Assembly: GCF_900182705.1 (NCBI RefSeq)
Contig: NZ_FXTP01000014.1
Span: forward strand, 62,001-126,000
Reading direction: 5' to 3'
DNA from: Gracilimonas mengyeensis
GTDB lineage: Bacteria > Bacteroidota > Rhodothermia > Balneolales > Balneolaceae
Length of the DNA: 64,000 bases
Shown here: positions 19,801 through 26,027 of the stretch, in pieces
Layout of the letters: every line of letters begins with the position of its first letter
Numbering within the stretch: the stretch's first letter is position 1
The notes under the pieces: model-generated
What the model was told of the DNA's origin: nothing
Database searches by the model: none
Seen by the model: only the letters and a program-made list of their open reading frames with translations
Program-made: the position numbers and the translations under genes

Positions 19801-20338
19801 TGGCTACTTTCTCTAAATCAGGCTTTGCCACCGACATCGGGTCAAAATCACATTCTTCGAGCATGAAATTGATCATGCCCTGAAGTCCCATTGAGCTTCC
19901 ATCCTCTACGGAAAAGATACGGGTTACTCCGGCATCATGAAGTTCCTGAATCTCATCTTCCACAATCACCCCGCCTCCGCCGCCAAACACCTTGATGTGC
20001 CCCGCACCGTTTTCTTCCAGCAGCTCAATCATATATTTGAAATACTCTACGTGTCCCCCCTGGTAACTGCTGATGGCAATTCCCTGGGCGTCTTCCTGGA
20101 TGGCGCAGTTCACAATTTCATGCACCGAACGGTTGTGTCCCAGATGAATCACTTCGGCTCCACTGCTCTGTAAAATACGGCGCATGATATTGATACTGGC
20201 GTCGTGGCCGTCAAACAGACTGGCCGCCGTCACAAAGCGAATTTTGTTGGTCGATTGATAGGGTTGTTGCGCAGCATGACCGTTATTTTCGGATGCTGAT
20301 TTTTCTTTTGATGAAGCCGATTTTGTTTCTACTGACAT
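16865..20338 (-). CDS. icmF: Fused isobutyryl-CoA mutase (IcmF)
   Basis: A single polypeptide of about 1157 residues that interconverts isobutyryl-CoA and butyryl-CoA by B12 radical chemistry. Counting from the upstream TTG (20380), the order is: B12-binding domain with DGHDASIN (57-64) and FGGGGG; MeaI-type G-protein chaperone with Walker [10 protein letters not shown] (244-252), VDPSK and LNKFEKK; linker; TIM-barrel mutase with [16 protein letters not shown] (611-626). The active-site FPFKREGE word separates IcmF from methylmalonyl-CoA mutase. I moved the start to the ATG at 20338 because a promoter-like pair covers the TTG. Fusion of all three parts is normal for IcmF. It stands alone, pointing to branched-chain acid or valine metabolism. 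Confidence 0.93.
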   Translation of the reverse strand: MSVETKSASSKEKSASENNGHAAQQPYQSTNKIRFVTAASLFDGHDASINIMRRILQSSGAEVIHLGHNRSVHEIVNCAIQEDAQGIAISSYQGGHVEYFKYMIELLEENGAGHIKVFGGGGGVIVEDEIQELHDAGVTRIFSVEDGSSMGLQGMINFMLEECDFDPMSVAKPDLEKVAKRENTALARALTAIENEHQEVLAYRDGKLLTGDEKEMEAPTKTIPLIGITGTGGAGKSSLTDELVRRFLTEFEDLTIGIISVDPSKIKTGGALLGDRIRMNSIDTERVFMRSMATRASNRATSKGLLGAIELYKAAGFDLVIVETSGIGQSGTEIVEYTDIPMYVMTSEYGAATQLEKINMLDLAELVVLNKFEKKGSLDALRDIRKQMIRNSARWDARQEDMPVYPTIAAQFNDEGVNRLFKALVDRINDRYEIGWETKLYNNPRPAEDIQAQAIIPGKRVRYLSEISETVRDYHQWAEEQVDVASKLDQVSGTIEQLESWNPDEKAVMQDNLSKMREHWLSKLDALPKKILEGWDELFERYQQEYFEVQIRDKKFKNQLYRESLSGLMIPRVSLPKTKNKGEQLKFALKENLPGYFPYTAGVFPFKREGEDPTRMFAGEGTPERTNKRFHYVSEGMPAARLSTAFDSVTLYGEDPGYRPDIYGKIGNSGVSICTVDDMKKLYSGFELTSPKTSVSMTINGPAPMILAMFMNTAIDQEVERYLKENGQWEAAQKKIKAYFKKRGVKNPEYSNEIPDGNDEFGLGLLGISGDQLVDEETYEQIKSDTLKVVRGTVQADILKEDQAQNTCIFSTEFALKMMGDIQSYFTENKVRNYYSVSISGYHIAEAGANPITQAAFTLANGFTFVEYYLARGLDVDDFAHNLSFFFSNGLDPEYAVIGRVARRIWAVAMKNKYEANSRSQKLKYHIQTSGRSLHAQEIQFNDIRTTLQALLAIYDNCNSLHTNAYDEAITTPTEESVRRALAIQMIINKEMGTAKNENINQGSYFIEELTDLVEEAILTEFDRITERGGVLGAMEHMYQRGKIQDESLYYESKKHSGELPIIGVNTFQKEGKGEEEEKEVELIRSTEEEKRQQIENLEQFWKRNEQESEAAIERLKEVARNNGNLFEELMETVKVASLGQISHALYEVGGQYRRNM

Positions 20339-20369
20339 AGGATTACTGATTGAATTTGGAAGCGGTTCC

Positions 20370-20401
20370 AAAAGATACAAATTAGCTTGGGGATTGTCGA
20401 A
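20370..20401 (-). promoter_or_regulatory. Candidate promoter of icmF
   Basis: On the minus strand TTCG (20398-20401), a 20-nt spacer and TATCTTTT (20370-20377) resemble the Bacteroidota -33 TTTG / -7 TAnnTTTG promoter. It ends about 30 bp before the ATG at 20338 and overlaps the alternative TTG start. Pattern match only. Confidence 0.35.
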
Positions 20402-20517
20402 GCCGGATTCACTTCGTTACAGGGATTTACTTTTGCAAATCCGACCTTCTGATCCCTAAATCTTTTCGGCAAGGTAAGCATTCCTGAAGAGAGTCTGAGA
20501 GCAGACTTTTATCAGAC

Positions 20518-20713
20518 AGATCTTTTAAGTCTTGGCCTTAACAGTACACGCTAACGCGCAGCAGACATGGTACAATGCCAGAAGTCTGCAAGTCTCCGAC
20601 TTACCTTCCGCTCGTAACTATGACGTGATTATTTACGCCATAGGCAAACAAGTCAATCCTTGGCACTAATTACCCACCCCTTAATCCCCGCCCGAGCGGG
20701 GAAATTCCTTGGG
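20518..20713. repeat. G1 repeat joined to A element, copy 3
   Basis: G1 (about 20518-20656) contains AGATCTTTTAAGTCT, TCTGCAAGTCTCCGACTTAC and GTGATTATTTACGCCATA. A related tract (G2) lies at 21518-21652. G1 runs directly into the entry word TCCTTGGCACTAATTACCC and A element 3, which has palindrome CCCCGC-CCGA-GCGGGG (20687-20702). In G2 the same position leads into a different element (C1), so the modules are interchangeable at the CCTTTGCACC word. Confidence 0.65.
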
Positions 20714-20789
20714 CAGATTTGAAAATGAATTCAACGAACAGGCCATTAGCTCACATGGATTAATTTCTTAGGATTTAGCCAAGGAGTTT

Positions 20790-20820
20790 CCTCTCCTGGG
20801 AGAGGATTAAGGTGAGGGTG
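20790..20820. repeat. B palindromic element, copy 2
   Basis: CCTCTCCTGGGAGAGGATTA then AGGTGAGGGTG. The imperfect palindrome CTCTCC-TGG-GAGAG sits beside the ATTAAGGTGAGGGTG leader. It forms an inverted pair with A3 about 80 bp upstream and ends 71 bp before the DUF559 start. Confidence 0.7.
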
Positions 20821-20891
20821 AGATGTAACAAAGGAGTTAGAGGTTGCGGATGTCCAATAAATATCCTTCATTCAAAATAAAAGAGGGTTTA

Positions 20892-21263
20892 ATGGGGAAA
20901 AGATTGCCAATTATTCCATATCGACATGATTTGATAGAAAAAGCCCGATGGCTACGGAAAAATTCTACACCCGGTGAAATTGAGCTTTGGAAAGGTTTAA
21001 AAGGCAGACAAGTTTTAGGTTACAAATTCCGAAGACAGCAGCCCCTCCATTCTTTTATTGTGGATTTCTACTGCCGTGAACTAAAGTTAGCTATAGAAGT
21101 GGATGGTATAAGCCACGACTATAAAATTGAATACGACAGAGATCGACAATATCTCATCGAACAGTTTGGAATACATTTTTTACGGTTTAGTGAACCTGAT
21201 GCTAAAAATCATACTAATTCCGTAATTATGCAGATTGAAGAATGGATAGTTGATAACCGGTGA
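20892..21263 (+). CDS. DUF559 family endonuclease-like protein
   Basis: A protein of about 123 residues from the DUF559 group, a small PD-(D/E)xK-fold relative of Vsr mismatch endonuclease. The family words are all present: LIEKARWLRKNSTPGEIELW, LKGRQVLGYKFRRQQPL, FIVDFYC (candidate catalytic Asp), LAIEVDGISHD (candidate Glu and Asp) and the C-terminal FGIHFLRF. I prefer the ATG at 20892 (MGKRLPIIPYRHD), where the family usually begins and which has an AGAGGG stretch upstream; an in-frame ATG at 20844 is possible. The gene is alone, with B2 upstream and A4 17 bp after the stop, and a 3' remnant of a second copy 700 bp downstream. The cellular role of DUF559 is not established. Confidence 0.85.
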   Translation: MGKRLPIIPYRHDLIEKARWLRKNSTPGEIELWKGLKGRQVLGYKFRRQQPLHSFIVDFYCRELKLAIEVDGISHDYKIEYDRDRQYLIEQFGIHFLRFSEPDAKNHTNSVIMQIEEWIVDNR

Positions 21264-21279
21264 TGAGCAACTTTTATAC

Positions 21280-21335
21280 CCTTTGCACCATTTAACCCAC
21301 CCCTTAATCCCCGCCCAAGCGGGGAAATTCTTTGG
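21280..21335. repeat. A palindromic element, copy 4
   Basis: Entry CCCTTTGCACCATTTAACCC, leader CACCCCTTAATCC, palindrome CCCCGC-CCAA-GCGGGG (21311-21326), then AAATTCTTTGG. It starts 17 bp after the DUF559 stop. The copy at 22085-22140 has the same relation to the DUF559 remnant. Confidence 0.75.
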
Positions 21336-21411
21336 TTCTATCAAATGCTGAAGAAAAGAGATTTTTAATAGCACCAATGATTTAATTACCCAAAATTTGC
21401 ACAACGCATTT

Positions 21412-21442
21412 CCTCTCCCGGGAGAGGATTAAGGTGAGGGTG
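21412..21442. repeat. B palindromic element, copy 3
   Basis: CCTCTCCCGGGAGAGG is a perfect 16-nt palindrome, followed by ATTAAGGTGAGGGTG. It lies about 77 bp after A4 in inverse orientation, the same A-to-B geometry as at 69-232 and 20659-20820. Confidence 0.75.
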
Positions 21443-21517
21443 GAATGTGGCTAAAGAATTTAAGTCGATTTTCAAGCTAAGTTTGTACCATTTCCGTTGT
21501 GAATGTTAGCCAAAGAT

Positions 21518-21652
21518 CTTTTAAGTCTGAGACTTAAAAGTACCAGCAAATGGAAAGCAGACAGGGCCTGATGTTAGAACTTGCAAGTCTCTGACTTGCT
21601 CTACACCCCAGAACTTTGGCACGATTGTTTGTGCCATAAGTATATAATTCGA
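21518..21652. repeat. G2 repeat
   Basis: Diverged partner of G1: AGATCTTTTAAGTCT, CTTGCAAGTCTCTGACTTGC, CACGATTGTTTGTGCCATA. GACTTGCAAG-like inverted words give it hairpin potential. It leads into the CCTTTGCACC entry word of element C1. Confidence 0.6.
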
Positions 21653-21727
21653 ACCTTTGCACCAACACCTCTCACAATCAGTACAGGAAAAGCTGTACTG
21701 ATTGATCTCTCCTCAAGGAGAGACGCT
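21653..21727. repeat. C1 double-hairpin element
   Basis: After the entry word CCTTTGCACCA comes ACACCTCTCAC, then a perfect 11-bp stem CAATCAGTACA (21675-21685) / TGTACTGATTG (21694-21704). A second hairpin CTCTCCT-CA-AGGAGAG (21707-21722) follows. C2 has the same flanks and second hairpin with a different first stem. Confidence 0.7.
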
Positions 21728-21786
21728 CCCGGTAAATATTATAGCATGGGTGCTTATACTGGGGATCAGAAACCGAATCTATCACG

Positions 21787-21870
21787 AAAAAGTCCTCTCT
21801 TGAGGGAGGTGGATTGCGCAGCGAAAGCGGAGCAAGACGGAGGGTGTTTTCCTGGAGAGCAAGGGACTTC
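21787..21870. repeat. Inverse-oriented CTCTCTTGAGGGAGG element
   Basis: GTCCTCTCTTGAGGGAGGTG begins a tract containing GATTGCGCAGCGAAAGCGGA and CAAGACGGAGGGTGTTTTCC. Read on the minus strand it starts CACCCTCCGTC and ends in the CTCCCTCAAGAGAGG hairpin, similar to the second hairpin of C1 and C2. It lies between C1 and C2 in opposite orientation. Confidence 0.5.
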
Positions 21871-21890
21871 GAAAATGGGCTGGAATAGCC

Positions 21891-21966
21891 TTGGCGCAAA
21901 CACCTCTCACGACCAATTCAAGAACTAATTGAATTGGTCGATCTCTCCTCAAGGAGAGACTTCTCA
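21891..21966. repeat. C2 double-hairpin element
   Basis: Entry GCCTTGGCGCAAACACCTCTCAC leads to a perfect 11-bp stem CGACCAATTCA (21910-21920) / TGAATTGGTCG (21930-21940) and then CTCTCCTCAAGGAGAG (21943-21958). The first stem shares little sequence with that of C1, yet both are perfectly paired. The element abuts the DUF559 remnant. Confidence 0.7.
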
Positions 21967-22068
21967 CAGTTCGGAATACACTTTTTACGGTTTGATGAAT
22001 CAGACGCTAAAAATTATACTGATTCCGTAATTATACAGATCGAAGAATGGATAGTTGATAACCAATGA
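21967..22068 (+). pseudogene. 3' remnant of a second DUF559 gene
   Basis: In frame this reads QFGIHFLRFDESDAKNYTDS and so on to VDNQ and a TGA stop. About 27 of 33 residues match the C-terminus of the intact DUF559 protein at 20892-21263. DNA similarity continues past the stop through GATGAGCAACTTTTATACCC into an A element. There is no start and the catalytic part is missing; the left break coincides with the end of C2. The surviving frame has no internal stops, so the truncation may be fairly recent or the divergence limited. Confidence 0.8.
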
Positions 22069-22084
22069 TGAGCAACTTTTATAC

Positions 22085-22140
22085 CCTTGGTACCATTTAC
22101 CCACCCCTTAATCCCCGCCCATGCGGGGAAGTTCTTTGGG
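22085..22140. repeat. A palindromic element, copy 5
   Basis: CCTTGGTACCATTTACCC, CACCCCTTAATCC, then CCCCGC-CCAT-GCGGGG and AAGTTCTTTGG. It is 17 bp after the stop of the DUF559 remnant, exactly as A4 follows the intact gene. Confidence 0.75.
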
Positions 22141-22199
22141 CAGATTTGAGCATGAATTCAATGAAATAACCATTGGCAGCCCATACTTGAACCTTACAC

Positions 22200-23822
22200 C
22201 TAATGTCTAAACCCAATACTAACTTCCGAAGTAAACCCCTCCTGCACGCGCAGGCCGCGCTGCACGTAATACGGTTCGGGCGCCTGGTAAGGAATAACCG
22301 TCCCTCGATCCCATTGCCCGTTTAGATTCTGGTCTTCGTACACAATCAGTTTATAGGAAACGGGAGGAAGTTCACTTAGCGTACTTAACGAATCCAGGTT
22401 CCCACTTCGATAGATTTCATCATTCAGCTGCAACTGGTACCTATAAGTTGACAAAGAATCCATGTTGGCAAGGCTGATTTCAATTTCGCCGTATTCGGTA
22501 GAGTCATACACTTCCGGTTCAAAAGGCGTTCGACGCTGGGTGACGGGATTCCACACCAAAAACTGGTAATCCACCCCTTCAATCCATTCCCCCTGGGGAC
22601 TAATCACCAGCTTATTACGCTGCACCTCAATAGCCGGCCAGTCATCAAAATCCACTTCTCCCTCAATAACCACAGTTGAATCGGTTATTTCCGGTTCGGT
22701 GATGGGAGCTGCATACGTCACCACAAAGGGTTCATTTTGAAGTAAACCCTCATCTGTTTCTGCCGAAATGATGCGCTGCAAGGTGGTATCTTCCTGGGCC
22801 GTTCCCATGAATGTAAAACGAGAGGTATCAGCTGCATTTCCTGCCGGATCATTAACCCCGGAGACATTCACACTAAAAGATTCTCCCTCTGTCAGATTCT
22901 GGCGGCTTTGTGCAAAAAGGACAAAAGGTTCCTTAGGAGAAACGTATAATGGATATCCGCTGCTGTAGGGAGTTCCAAGAGAATCGTAAATGGTGATGGC
23001 TACCGAGTCTTCCAGTGCAATATTTTCGCTAAATCGCAGGCGCATGCGATGTGTCGAGAAAAGTCCCACGCCCTGCAATTCCGGTTTTAATGTATCGGTT
23101 TGAGTGGTATAAAGTACATCCAGCGTATCTTTCTGTTCTTTTTGAAGGGTGATGAATTCCTGCGAAAAGGGATAAGCCTGCTCATTTTCCTGGTCCCAAA
23201 TTTTATTCCTGTTCCGGTCGTCAACCAGCAAAGCCTGATAAGTGCCCGGGGCCAGATATAAGAATTCGAACACTCCGCCGGTATCGGTTTGGGCTTCATA
23301 GATGGCTTTCCGGGAGAAATCGATGGGTCTGCGATACAAGAGAACCTTGCGTTCGGCTGCCCCTTTCCCATTTCCTGCCAGAAGTACCCGGCCGGATATC
23401 TCTCCGCTGTCAATTTCATCCCCTGTGGAAGTAGCCACTGTGATCGGGCTTCCAATTTCGTTATTCCGGGTATCCGATAATTCTGTTCCTAATTTCACTA
23501 TTACCGTCGTAGAATCTGGAAATGGGCGTTCAAACTCGATAAACAGTGTTTTTCGCTTCCAGGATATCTCGTAGGGAATACCCAAATCGGGTTCTACCGT
23601 GATGGCATCCCGAACGGAAGAGCGGTCCACAAACTCATTAAACTGAAACTCAAAAGTTCGGCCTTCAAAGTTGGTGGTTCCGGTTTCAGGAATGGTATAT
23701 TCAAGCTCAGGACCTTCATCATCAGACGGACCGCCACTGGGGGGCATAGGAGTGGCACACCCTATCACACCAAAAATTAACAGTAACACTAAAATGTTAT
23801 ATAACAATATGAACTTATTCAC
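22200..23822 (-). CDS. Ig-like (SbsA/Big_5) domain lipoprotein
   Basis: A 540-residue lipoprotein: hydrophobic signal, lipobox VIGC, then the proline/glycine linker ATPMPPSGGPSDDEGP that marks a large Bacteroidota family of Ig-like-domain lipoproteins. Residues about 40-130 form a Big_5/SbsA Ig-like domain (FEFQFNEFVDRSSV, VKLGTELSDTRNNEI). A carboxypeptidase-regulatory-like segment follows near 150-215 (GRVLLAGNGKG.., PGTYQALLVDDRNRN). The C-terminal part again has YKLIVYEDQNLNGQWD. Role unknown; probably a cell-envelope structural or adhesion protein. It is divergent from the COG3014-like gene, with a short shared upstream region. Confidence 0.75.
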   Translation of the reverse strand: MNKFILLYNILVLLLIFGVIGCATPMPPSGGPSDDEGPELEYTIPETGTTNFEGRTFEFQFNEFVDRSSVRDAITVEPDLGIPYEISWKRKTLFIEFERPFPDSTTVIVKLGTELSDTRNNEIGSPITVATSTGDEIDSGEISGRVLLAGNGKGAAERKVLLYRRPIDFSRKAIYEAQTDTGGVFEFLYLAPGTYQALLVDDRNRNKIWDQENEQAYPFSQEFITLQKEQKDTLDVLYTTQTDTLKPELQGVGLFSTHRMRLRFSENIALEDSVAITIYDSLGTPYSSGYPLYVSPKEPFVLFAQSRQNLTEGESFSVNVSGVNDPAGNAADTSRFTFMGTAQEDTTLQRIISAETDEGLLQNEPFVVTYAAPITEPEITDSTVVIEGEVDFDDWPAIEVQRNKLVISPQGEWIEGVDYQFLVWNPVTQRRTPFEPEVYDSTEYGEIEISLANMDSLSTYRYQLQLNDEIYRSGNLDSLSTLSELPPVSYKLIVYEDQNLNGQWDRGTVIPYQAPEPYYVQRGLRVQEGFTSEVSIGFRH

Positions 23823-23896
23823 GTAAATTTGGTCGTGTTTAACACTGGTTTCATTTGAATATAGCCAAATTTAACGGGGATTCATTTACTAGCTTG

Positions 23897-25231
23897 ATGG
23901 CATCCAAATTACGCTTACATAACTTTCTCTATCACTCCATTTGCCTGGCTGCTCTGCTTCTTTTATCCGGTTGCCATGCCTATATCCTTGATGATGCCCA
24001 GCAGGATTTACGCTCTTCTTTCACCGCGGGAGACTATGAACGCTCTACCCAACTGCTTGAAAAATTTAAATCAGACGATGTTTACAAAGGTAAAGATGCC
24101 GTACTCAAGAACCTCGAATCGGGCATGGTGCATCACTTTGCAGGAAATTACGATAGCAGCAATGTATTTTTTGATAAATCTGAAAAACAAATAGATGACG
24201 CTTACACCAAAAGTATCAGTCGCGGACTCGCTTCTTTATTGGTGAATGATAACACCCTGGTGTATGATGGAGAACCGTATGAAGATGTGTACCTGAATGC
24301 CTTCAAAAGCCTGAATTATGTGCAGTTGGGAGACTGGGAAGCCGCCCTGGTTGAAACCCGAAGAATGGCGTTTAAGATGGAGCAGCTTGATATCCGCATT
24401 AAAGGATTGGCCGAAGCGTTTGCCCAAAAAGACACCACCGGGAAAGTAGATTGGAGTTCGGGGGAGGTGAATATCCAAAACAGTGCTTTTAGTCATTACC
24501 TGGCTGCAGTGCTCTATGCCAAGACAGGGAAACCTGATGATGCTCGCATTGAATTTGAAAAGCTGGGTACGGCCCTGCAAGAGCAAAGCAGACTCACCGA
24601 AAGGGAAACCAGCTTGAAGGAACTGGAACGCATCAGAGAACCACAAAACTACAACGTCCTCATCTCCGCCTTCTCTGGACAAGCACCCATTAAACAGCAA
24701 GAGGATTTCCGCTTGTGGCTGGATGCGGAGGACGGCGAAGGTTCTTTTTATGTGAAATTCTCCATCCCCACTATTCACTTGTACCCTTCCCGGGTCTACA
24801 GTATCCGAGCCAAAATTGACGAGACCTACATACCGCTGCACCTTATTGAGGAGATGGATGTGGTTTCCAAAGAAGTGTATAAAGCCAAAAAGCCGGTAAT
24901 CTATGCCCGTTCACTGCTCAGGGCTACCGTAAAAGCAACCGGCTCAACCCTGATTGCCTCTTCGGTGCGTAAAGAAAATAAAGGGCTGGGTCTTTTGGTT
25001 GATATATTGGGAATCATTGGTCAGGAGGCTACCGAAAAAGCAGACCTACGTGGCTGGCAGACTATGCCTGGCAAAGCCTGGATGAATGTGATTGAGCTGC
25101 CGCCTGGAAACCACCCGATTGAAATTCAATATCTATCCCGAACCGGCCGTGTTCTTTTCACCGAACATCAATCCATTACCGTTGAAGAGAACACCGCTCT
25201 TGAACTTGTAGAATCCATTTATTCGCAATAA
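23897..25231 (+). CDS. COG3014-like lipoprotein with TPR-type helices
   Basis: About 444 residues. The signal peptide ends ALLLLSGC (Cys26 from the ATG at 23897, preferred over a TTG at 23855). Residues to about 230 are helical repeats (SFTAGDYERSTQLLEKF, GMVHHFAGNYDSSNVFFDKSE, SLNYVQLGDWEAALVETRR), followed by an extended beta-rich C-terminus with a glycine-rich SVRKENKGLGLLVDILG segment. This matches the uncharacterised COG3014 family, which often neighbours LpoB-type lipoproteins. The lpoB-like gene begins 26 bp downstream and a terminator follows it, so the two form an operon. I infer a periplasm-facing, outer-membrane-anchored partner of LpoB. Confidence 0.75.
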   Translation: MASKLRLHNFLYHSICLAALLLLSGCHAYILDDAQQDLRSSFTAGDYERSTQLLEKFKSDDVYKGKDAVLKNLESGMVHHFAGNYDSSNVFFDKSEKQIDDAYTKSISRGLASLLVNDNTLVYDGEPYEDVYLNAFKSLNYVQLGDWEAALVETRRMAFKMEQLDIRIKGLAEAFAQKDTTGKVDWSSGEVNIQNSAFSHYLAAVLYAKTGKPDDARIEFEKLGTALQEQSRLTERETSLKELERIREPQNYNVLISAFSGQAPIKQQEDFRLWLDAEDGEGSFYVKFSIPTIHLYPSRVYSIRAKIDETYIPLHLIEEMDVVSKEVYKAKKPVIYARSLLRATVKATGSTLIASSVRKENKGLGLLVDILGIIGQEATEKADLRGWQTMPGKAWMNVIELPPGNHPIEIQYLSRTGRVLFTEHQSITVEENTALELVESIYSQ

Positions 25232-25257
25232 AACAAAATCATCAAACCACTAATACC

Positions 25258-25863
25258 ATGAAATATCTAATCTATACCTGCCTTCTTGTTGGATTTTTAT
25301 TTACCGGATGCCGGCCTTCCAACGAAGTTACCCGAATGAACCCCGGCGAAACCACCGACCTCTCCGGCCGCTGGAACGACACCGATGCCCGATTGGTGTC
25401 TGAAGAAATGATCTCTGACGCCCTCACTAACCCTTGGTTAAACCGTTTTAGTCGCGACCACGGTCAGCCTCCTGTTGTTATCGTAGGTAATGTCCACAAC
25501 GAAAGCATGGAGCATATTGACACGGAAGTGATCACCAAAGAAATGGAACGCGCTTTTGTAAACTCCGGCTCCGTGAACCTTGTGGCAAGCAGTGATGAAC
25601 GCCGACAGATTCGTGAAGAACGATCCGATCAGCAGCAATTCGCCTCTGTTGAAACCATGAAAGAAATGGCCAAAGAACTGGGGGCCGACTTTATGCTGAT
25701 TGGAAACATCAATTCTATTGTAGATGAAACCGTGGACCGTCGAACCCTGGCTGTCTTCTATACCGTCAACATGGAGCTGATTAATGTTGAAACCAATCAA
25801 AAAGTGTGGATTGGCAACAAGAAGATCAAAAAACTTATTGAACGTAAGAATTACCGAGGTTAG
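25258..25863 (+). CDS. lpoB: LpoB-like penicillin-binding protein activator
   Basis: A 201-residue lipoprotein (lipobox FTGC, Cys19). The LpoB-family words are present: DLSGRWNDTDARLVSEEMI, PVVIVGNVHNESMEHIDTEVI, RAFVNSGSVNLVAS, LGADFMLIGNINSIVDE and VNMELINVETNQKVWIG. In enterobacteria LpoB is an outer-membrane lipoprotein that activates PBP1b glycosyltransferase and transpeptidase activity. The role in this phylum is inferred by family. It is the second gene of the pair with the COG3014-like protein and ends 30 bp before a strong terminator. Confidence 0.85.
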   Translation: MKYLIYTCLLVGFLFTGCRPSNEVTRMNPGETTDLSGRWNDTDARLVSEEMISDALTNPWLNRFSRDHGQPPVVIVGNVHNESMEHIDTEVITKEMERAFVNSGSVNLVASSDERRQIREERSDQQQFASVETMKEMAKELGADFMLIGNINSIVDETVDRRTLAVFYTVNMELINVETNQKVWIGNKKIKKLIERKNYRG

Positions 25864-25892
25864 AATTCTTAACCATATCAAATGCTAACGCC

Positions 25893-25922
25893 AAAAGCCT
25901 CTCTAAATGGGAGGCTTTTTTT
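25893..25922 (+). terminator. Intrinsic terminator after lpoB
   Basis: AAAAGCCTC (25893-25901), a 9-nt loop and GAGGCTTTT (25911-25919) followed by further T residues. The perfect 9-bp stem with T-tract closes the COG3014-lpoB unit. Confidence 0.85.
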
Positions 25923-26027
25923 ATAGATACCTGAATCTGTTCTTCTTAGTTTGTCATAAAACCATAAATGATTCATCCCTAAATTTTGTTTATTCTGCCA
26001 GCACAAAAACATGGCATACGGCAACTT

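Noticed and set aside
16865-20338. Methylmalonyl-CoA mutase
   Set aside because: The fused order B12-GTPase-mutase and the FPFKREGE active-site word fit IcmF better than MutA/MutB.
20892-21263. DUF559 gene as a Vsr repair or restriction-system component
   Set aside because: No DNA methyltransferase or specificity gene is nearby, so a restriction-modification assignment is unsupported.
20518-22140. Clustered repeats as a CRISPR array
   Set aside because: Units differ in length and spacing, there are no regular spacers and no cas genes; the repeats are self-palindromic modules.
24236-24841. A 201-codon minus-strand frame inside the COG3014-like gene
   Set aside because: Fully nested in a gene with signal peptide and recognisable repeats; no start context or protein-like pattern of its own.
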